This document shows positions 61,282-64,000 of a DNA stretch of 64,000 bases, piece by piece. Position 1 is the first letter of the stretch; each line of letters opens with the position of its first letter. Origin of the DNA: Bacteroidaceae bacterium. GTDB taxonomy: Bacteria > Bacteroidota > Bacteroidia > Bacteroidales > Bacteroidaceae. The stretch covers positions 16,245 to 80,244 of the forward strand of contig JAGCGS010000010.1 of the NCBI GenBank assembly GCA_017649485.1. Direction: 5' to 3'. A program made the position numbers and the translations under genes. The notes under the pieces are model-generated. The model searched no databases. It saw only the letters and a program-made list of their open reading frames with translations, and had not been told where the DNA came from.

Positions 61282-64000
61282 TTGACCATCAGAAGTTACA
61301 TATTATCAGGCTTATTATTGATAGGCAGTTTTATCAGTTTATCTGCACAGACTCCTCAGGATGAACTGATGGAAAAGCTGAACTATTACTTAGGAGGTTA
61401 TTTAGATCCTGATGTTAAGGTGGAGAAAATAGCGGTTGATAGCATTAAAATTGATAACGAATCTCGCAAATTAGATGTTTTCGTCAATCTACGTTTGGCT
61501 TATATCCCCTTACGACAAGAGAATGTTCAGCAAATCTACCAAGACTTCACTCAACTTATCCCAAGGGAATATCAAAACTACAAACTGACTATCCTTAGCG
61601 GAGAACGTGCTATTGATCAGCTGATTCCCAATTATTATTCCCAGGAAAAAGATCGTCATCGTCTGTTTAGAAATATAGAATACCGAGGAAAACCGTGGAC
61701 TAATAACCTTTCGAAACCTTTCACTCCCACTAAGGGTCTGGACAATCGACACATTGCGTTGTGGCAAAGTCATGGATATTACTACGATGTGAAGCGTAAG
61801 GAATGGAGATGGCAACGTCCACGCCTATACGGTACCACAGAAGACCAGTTTACGCAAAGCATCGTACTCCCTTTCCTCATCCCTATGTTGGAAAATGCGG
61901 GAGCTGTGGTATATACACCACGTGAAAGAGATATCCAAACACATGAGGTGGTGGTAGATAACGATGGTATGCAGTTCTCGCGCTCTGAATATCGAGAGAT
62001 AGAAAGTGTAAAGTCAAGCTGGATGCAAAGCGACAGCGTGGGCTTTGCTTACTGGAAACGTAACTATAACTACGGAGAAAATCCGTTCAAAACTGGTACC
62101 ACCCGCTATGCTTTCACTGAACGAAGCGGCAATGCTTTGATACAATGGGTCCCCGATATACCCGAGACAGGTGAATATGCTGTATATGTCAGCTACCAAA
62201 CCCTGCCTCGCAGTATATCCGATGCCCATTACTGTATCTATCACAGTGGTATTGTAACAGAGATACAGGTAAATCAACAGATGGGTGGAGGTACATGGGT
62301 TTATCTCGGCACATACCATTTTACGAAAGGTCGTAATCTGACTAATATGGTAACACTCAGCAATGAAAGTCGTGAGGATGGTATCGTTACAGCTGATGCC
62401 ATACGCTTGGGTGGTGGTATGGGCAATATGCTCAGAGATGGGACACTCAGTGGTATGCCTCGCTATTTGGAAGGAGCCCGCTATTGGGCACAATGGGCCG
62501 GCATGAACGACAGTATCTATTCTACTTATGAAGGCAAGAATGATTACAACGACGATATCAATGTGCGTTCTAAGACAGTGAACTATCTCTCGGGTGGTTC
62601 CATTTTTAATCCCGACGAGGTGGGCATGAAGGTACCGTTTGAGACAGTATTCTCGGTGCACAGCGATGCTGGTATAGCCAAGGAAGATAGTATCTTTGGC
62701 TCACTAACGGTCTATACCACTGATTTTAATGAGGGTTTGCTGGCATCAGGTGTTGATAGATATGCATCACGTGACTTGGCAGATCTGATACACACCCAAG
62801 TAGTAAACGACATCCGCTCTACTTATCCCATATATTGGCGTAGGCGCGCCATGTGGGACCGCAATTATTCCGAAACGCGATTGCCCGCAATGCCTTCTGC
62901 TATCTTGGAAACATTGAGTCACCAGAATTTTGAGGACATGCGTTTTGGTCATGACCCTAACTTTAAATTTACCCTTGCCCGTGCCATCTATAAGGCTGTA
63001 CTTCGTTTCATCAGTACGCAACATGGCGATGATTATACAGTACAACCCTTACCGATTAGTCACTTTGCTTCTCAGTTTAGCAGTGACAACACTTTACAAC
63101 TTAGTTGGCAACCTGTCACCGACCCCTTGGAGCCTACCGCCACGCCAGATGCATACCTTTTATATACTCGTATAGGTGATGGAGACTTCGACAATGGAGT
63201 GCGCGTAAACAACACATCACTGAATATCCAATTGCAACCCAATGTGCTTTATTCTTTCAAAGTTACAGCCATTAACAAAGGTGGCGAAAGTATGCCCAGT
63301 GAGACGCTAAGTGCTTATAAGTCATCCCAAGAGACTGCCAAAATTTTGGTAGTAAATGGATTCGACCGCATTGCTCCTCCTGCTGTTATCAATACCGAAG
63401 AAGAGGCTGGCTTCGACTTTGATGCCGATCCTGGCGTAGCTTATCATCACGACATATCAACGGGAGGTAGGCAAATTAATTTCAGTCGCAAGGCAAAAGA
63501 GAGTGTTCGAGGTGACAGTGGCAAGGAATGGGAGGGTTTGACCTTTGGTGGCAACACTTTCGACTATCCTTACATTCATGGACAAGCCATTGCCCATGCT
63601 GTGAACTATAGTTTTTCTTCCACCAGCGACGAGGCATTAGAAGCAGGCTATATTACTCCTGAAGGTTATGCTGCCATCGACTATATCTTGGGTATGGAGA
63701 AGGATGACCCTAATGCCCGCCCACTATTCGGACAGAGATATAAAACATTCAGTCCTGAGATGCAACGAATCATCAGAGCTTACACCGCAATTGGTGGCAA
63801 CATATTCGTTAGTGGAGCCTACATCGGTTGCGATATGCAGGGAGCTGACGAAACCCGCTTTACCCAAAATGTCTTAAAATATCAGTTTGGCGCACAACAT
63901 CGTAGTGGAAACAATACATTCGGTGCGACTGGCATGAATCGCACTGTTCAAGTGCCCAGTACTCTGAATGCCCAGAGCTTTGCTGTATGTTCAGCCGACA
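61282..64000 (+). CDS. Large secreted golvesin/xanthan-lyase-like protein, C-terminus outside window
   Basis: The frame is open from a TTG start at 61282 to the window end (906 codons). Residues 1-26 form a signal peptide (core SGLLLIGSFISLSAQ). No ATG gives one; the next in-frame ATG is about 29 codons later and would lose it. A small N-terminal domain (about 27-110) is followed by a region with amidase-3-like VFSVHSDAG (near 455), interrupted by a golvesin-C-like beta sandwich (about 275-370), then a fibronectin-like domain (about 590-690) and more. Bacteroidetes relatives are often annotated xanthan lyase or N-acetylmuramoyl-L-alanine amidase; activity here is inferred. It starts 14 nt after the acyltransferase stop. 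Confidence 0.75.
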   Translation, partial: MTIRSYILSGLLLIGSFISLSAQTPQDELMEKLNYYLGGYLDPDVKVEKIAVDSIKIDNESRKLDVFVNLRLAYIPLRQENVQQIYQDFTQLIPREYQNYKLTILSGERAIDQLIPNYYSQEKDRHRLFRNIEYRGKPWTNNLSKPFTPTKGLDNRHIALWQSHGYYYDVKRKEWRWQRPRLYGTTEDQFTQSIVLPFLIPMLENAGAVVYTPRERDIQTHEVVVDNDGMQFSRSEYREIESVKSSWMQSDSVGFAYWKRNYNYGENPFKTGTTRYAFTERSGNALIQWVPDIPETGEYAVYVSYQTLPRSISDAHYCIYHSGIVTEIQVNQQMGGGTWVYLGTYHFTKGRNLTNMVTLSNESREDGIVTADAIRLGGGMGNMLRDGTLSGMPRYLEGARYWAQWAGMNDSIYSTYEGKNDYNDDINVRSKTVNYLSGGSIFNPDEVGMKVPFETVFSVHSDAGIAKEDSIFGSLTVYTTDFNEGLLASGVDRYASRDLADLIHTQVVNDIRSTYPIYWRRRAMWDRNYSETRLPAMPSAILETLSHQNFEDMRFGHDPNFKFTLARAIYKAVLRFISTQHGDDYTVQPLPISHFASQFSSDNTLQLSWQPVTDPLEPTATPDAYLLYTRIGDGDFDNGVRVNNTSLNIQLQPNVLYSFKVTAINKGGESMPSETLSAYKSSQETAKILVVNGFDRIAPPAVINTEEEAGFDFDADPGVAYHHDISTGGRQINFSRKAKESVRGDSGKEWEGLTFGGNTFDYPYIHGQAIAHAVNYSFSSTSDEALEAGYITPEGYAAIDYILGMEKDDPNARPLFGQRYKTFSPEMQRIIRAYTAIGGNIFVSGAYIGCDMQGADETRFTQNVLKYQFGAQHRSGNNTFGATGMNRTVQVPSTLNAQSFAVCSAD

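Overview
The window is chromosomal DNA of a member of the Bacteroidales, most likely in the Bacteroidaceae/Prevotellaceae range. The evidence is consistent: most genes lack Shine-Dalgarno sequences and are preceded by Bacteroidetes-type -7 boxes (TAnnTTTG). The gene set includes a Na+-pumping methylmalonyl-CoA decarboxylase operon, a Bacteroides-type serine palmitoyltransferase, PPi-dependent phosphofructokinase, long NusB, DUF3276/PUR, DUF5606 and C69 peptidase. Nearly all of it is core housekeeping sequence. I see no prophage, IS element, CRISPR array or defence island.

Layout. 1-5740: a divergent pair, a truncated alpha-2-macroglobulin-like protein (-) and a GH127/GH146-type beta-L-arabinofuranosidase lipoprotein (+). 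5741-6661: a structured gene-poor stretch with nested palindromes, followed by a 45-aa ORF that has a perfect Shine-Dalgarno. 6889-10184 (-): nusB, yajC, ybbR-like, coaE and DUF5606. 10332-13562 (+): PUR protein, rplY, pth, S4 protein and Gfo/Idh/MocA oxidoreductase, converging on a CPA2 antiporter (-). 15974-20591 (+): methylmalonyl-CoA epimerase, decarboxylase alpha, an OadG subunit fused to a lamin-tail domain, biotin carrier and OadB, i.e. the propionate-forming Na+ pump. 20689-28330 (+): periplasmic GH13 enzyme and a tripartite RND efflux operon.

28601-37899: metY (-), trpS and an acetyltransferase (+), then an envelope/sugar operon on the minus strand (M23 peptidase, C69 peptidase, phosphohexomutase), and ald (+). 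37961-41753 (-): tRNA-Pro(UGG), glpD and a TonB-dependent receptor. 41894-47905: metallophosphoesterase (+), then DUF4091 protein, serine palmitoyltransferase, engB and lipB (-). 47995-52973 (+): DUF3298 lipoprotein, rsmG, MBL hydrolase and gcvP. 52970-60278 (-): serC, serA, YigZ, DEAD-box helicase, HdeD-like protein, GH25 and pfp. 60441-64000 (+): a small conserved-looking protein, a PlsC-type acyltransferase, and a large secreted golvesin/xanthan-lyase-like protein cut by the window end.

The most unusual items are: the lamin-tail/OadG fusion; two small ORFs with strong Shine-Dalgarno sequences in a Shine-Dalgarno-poor genome; a 26-bp inverted repeat enclosing a 36-bp perfect palindrome; a dispersed GGTCAAT-type repeat that has entered a TolC signal-peptide region; a repeat array at 28.4 kb; and an intrinsic terminator ending 4 nt before the start codon of the GH25 gene. 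Function calls are from recognition of family motifs only; no database search was possible.
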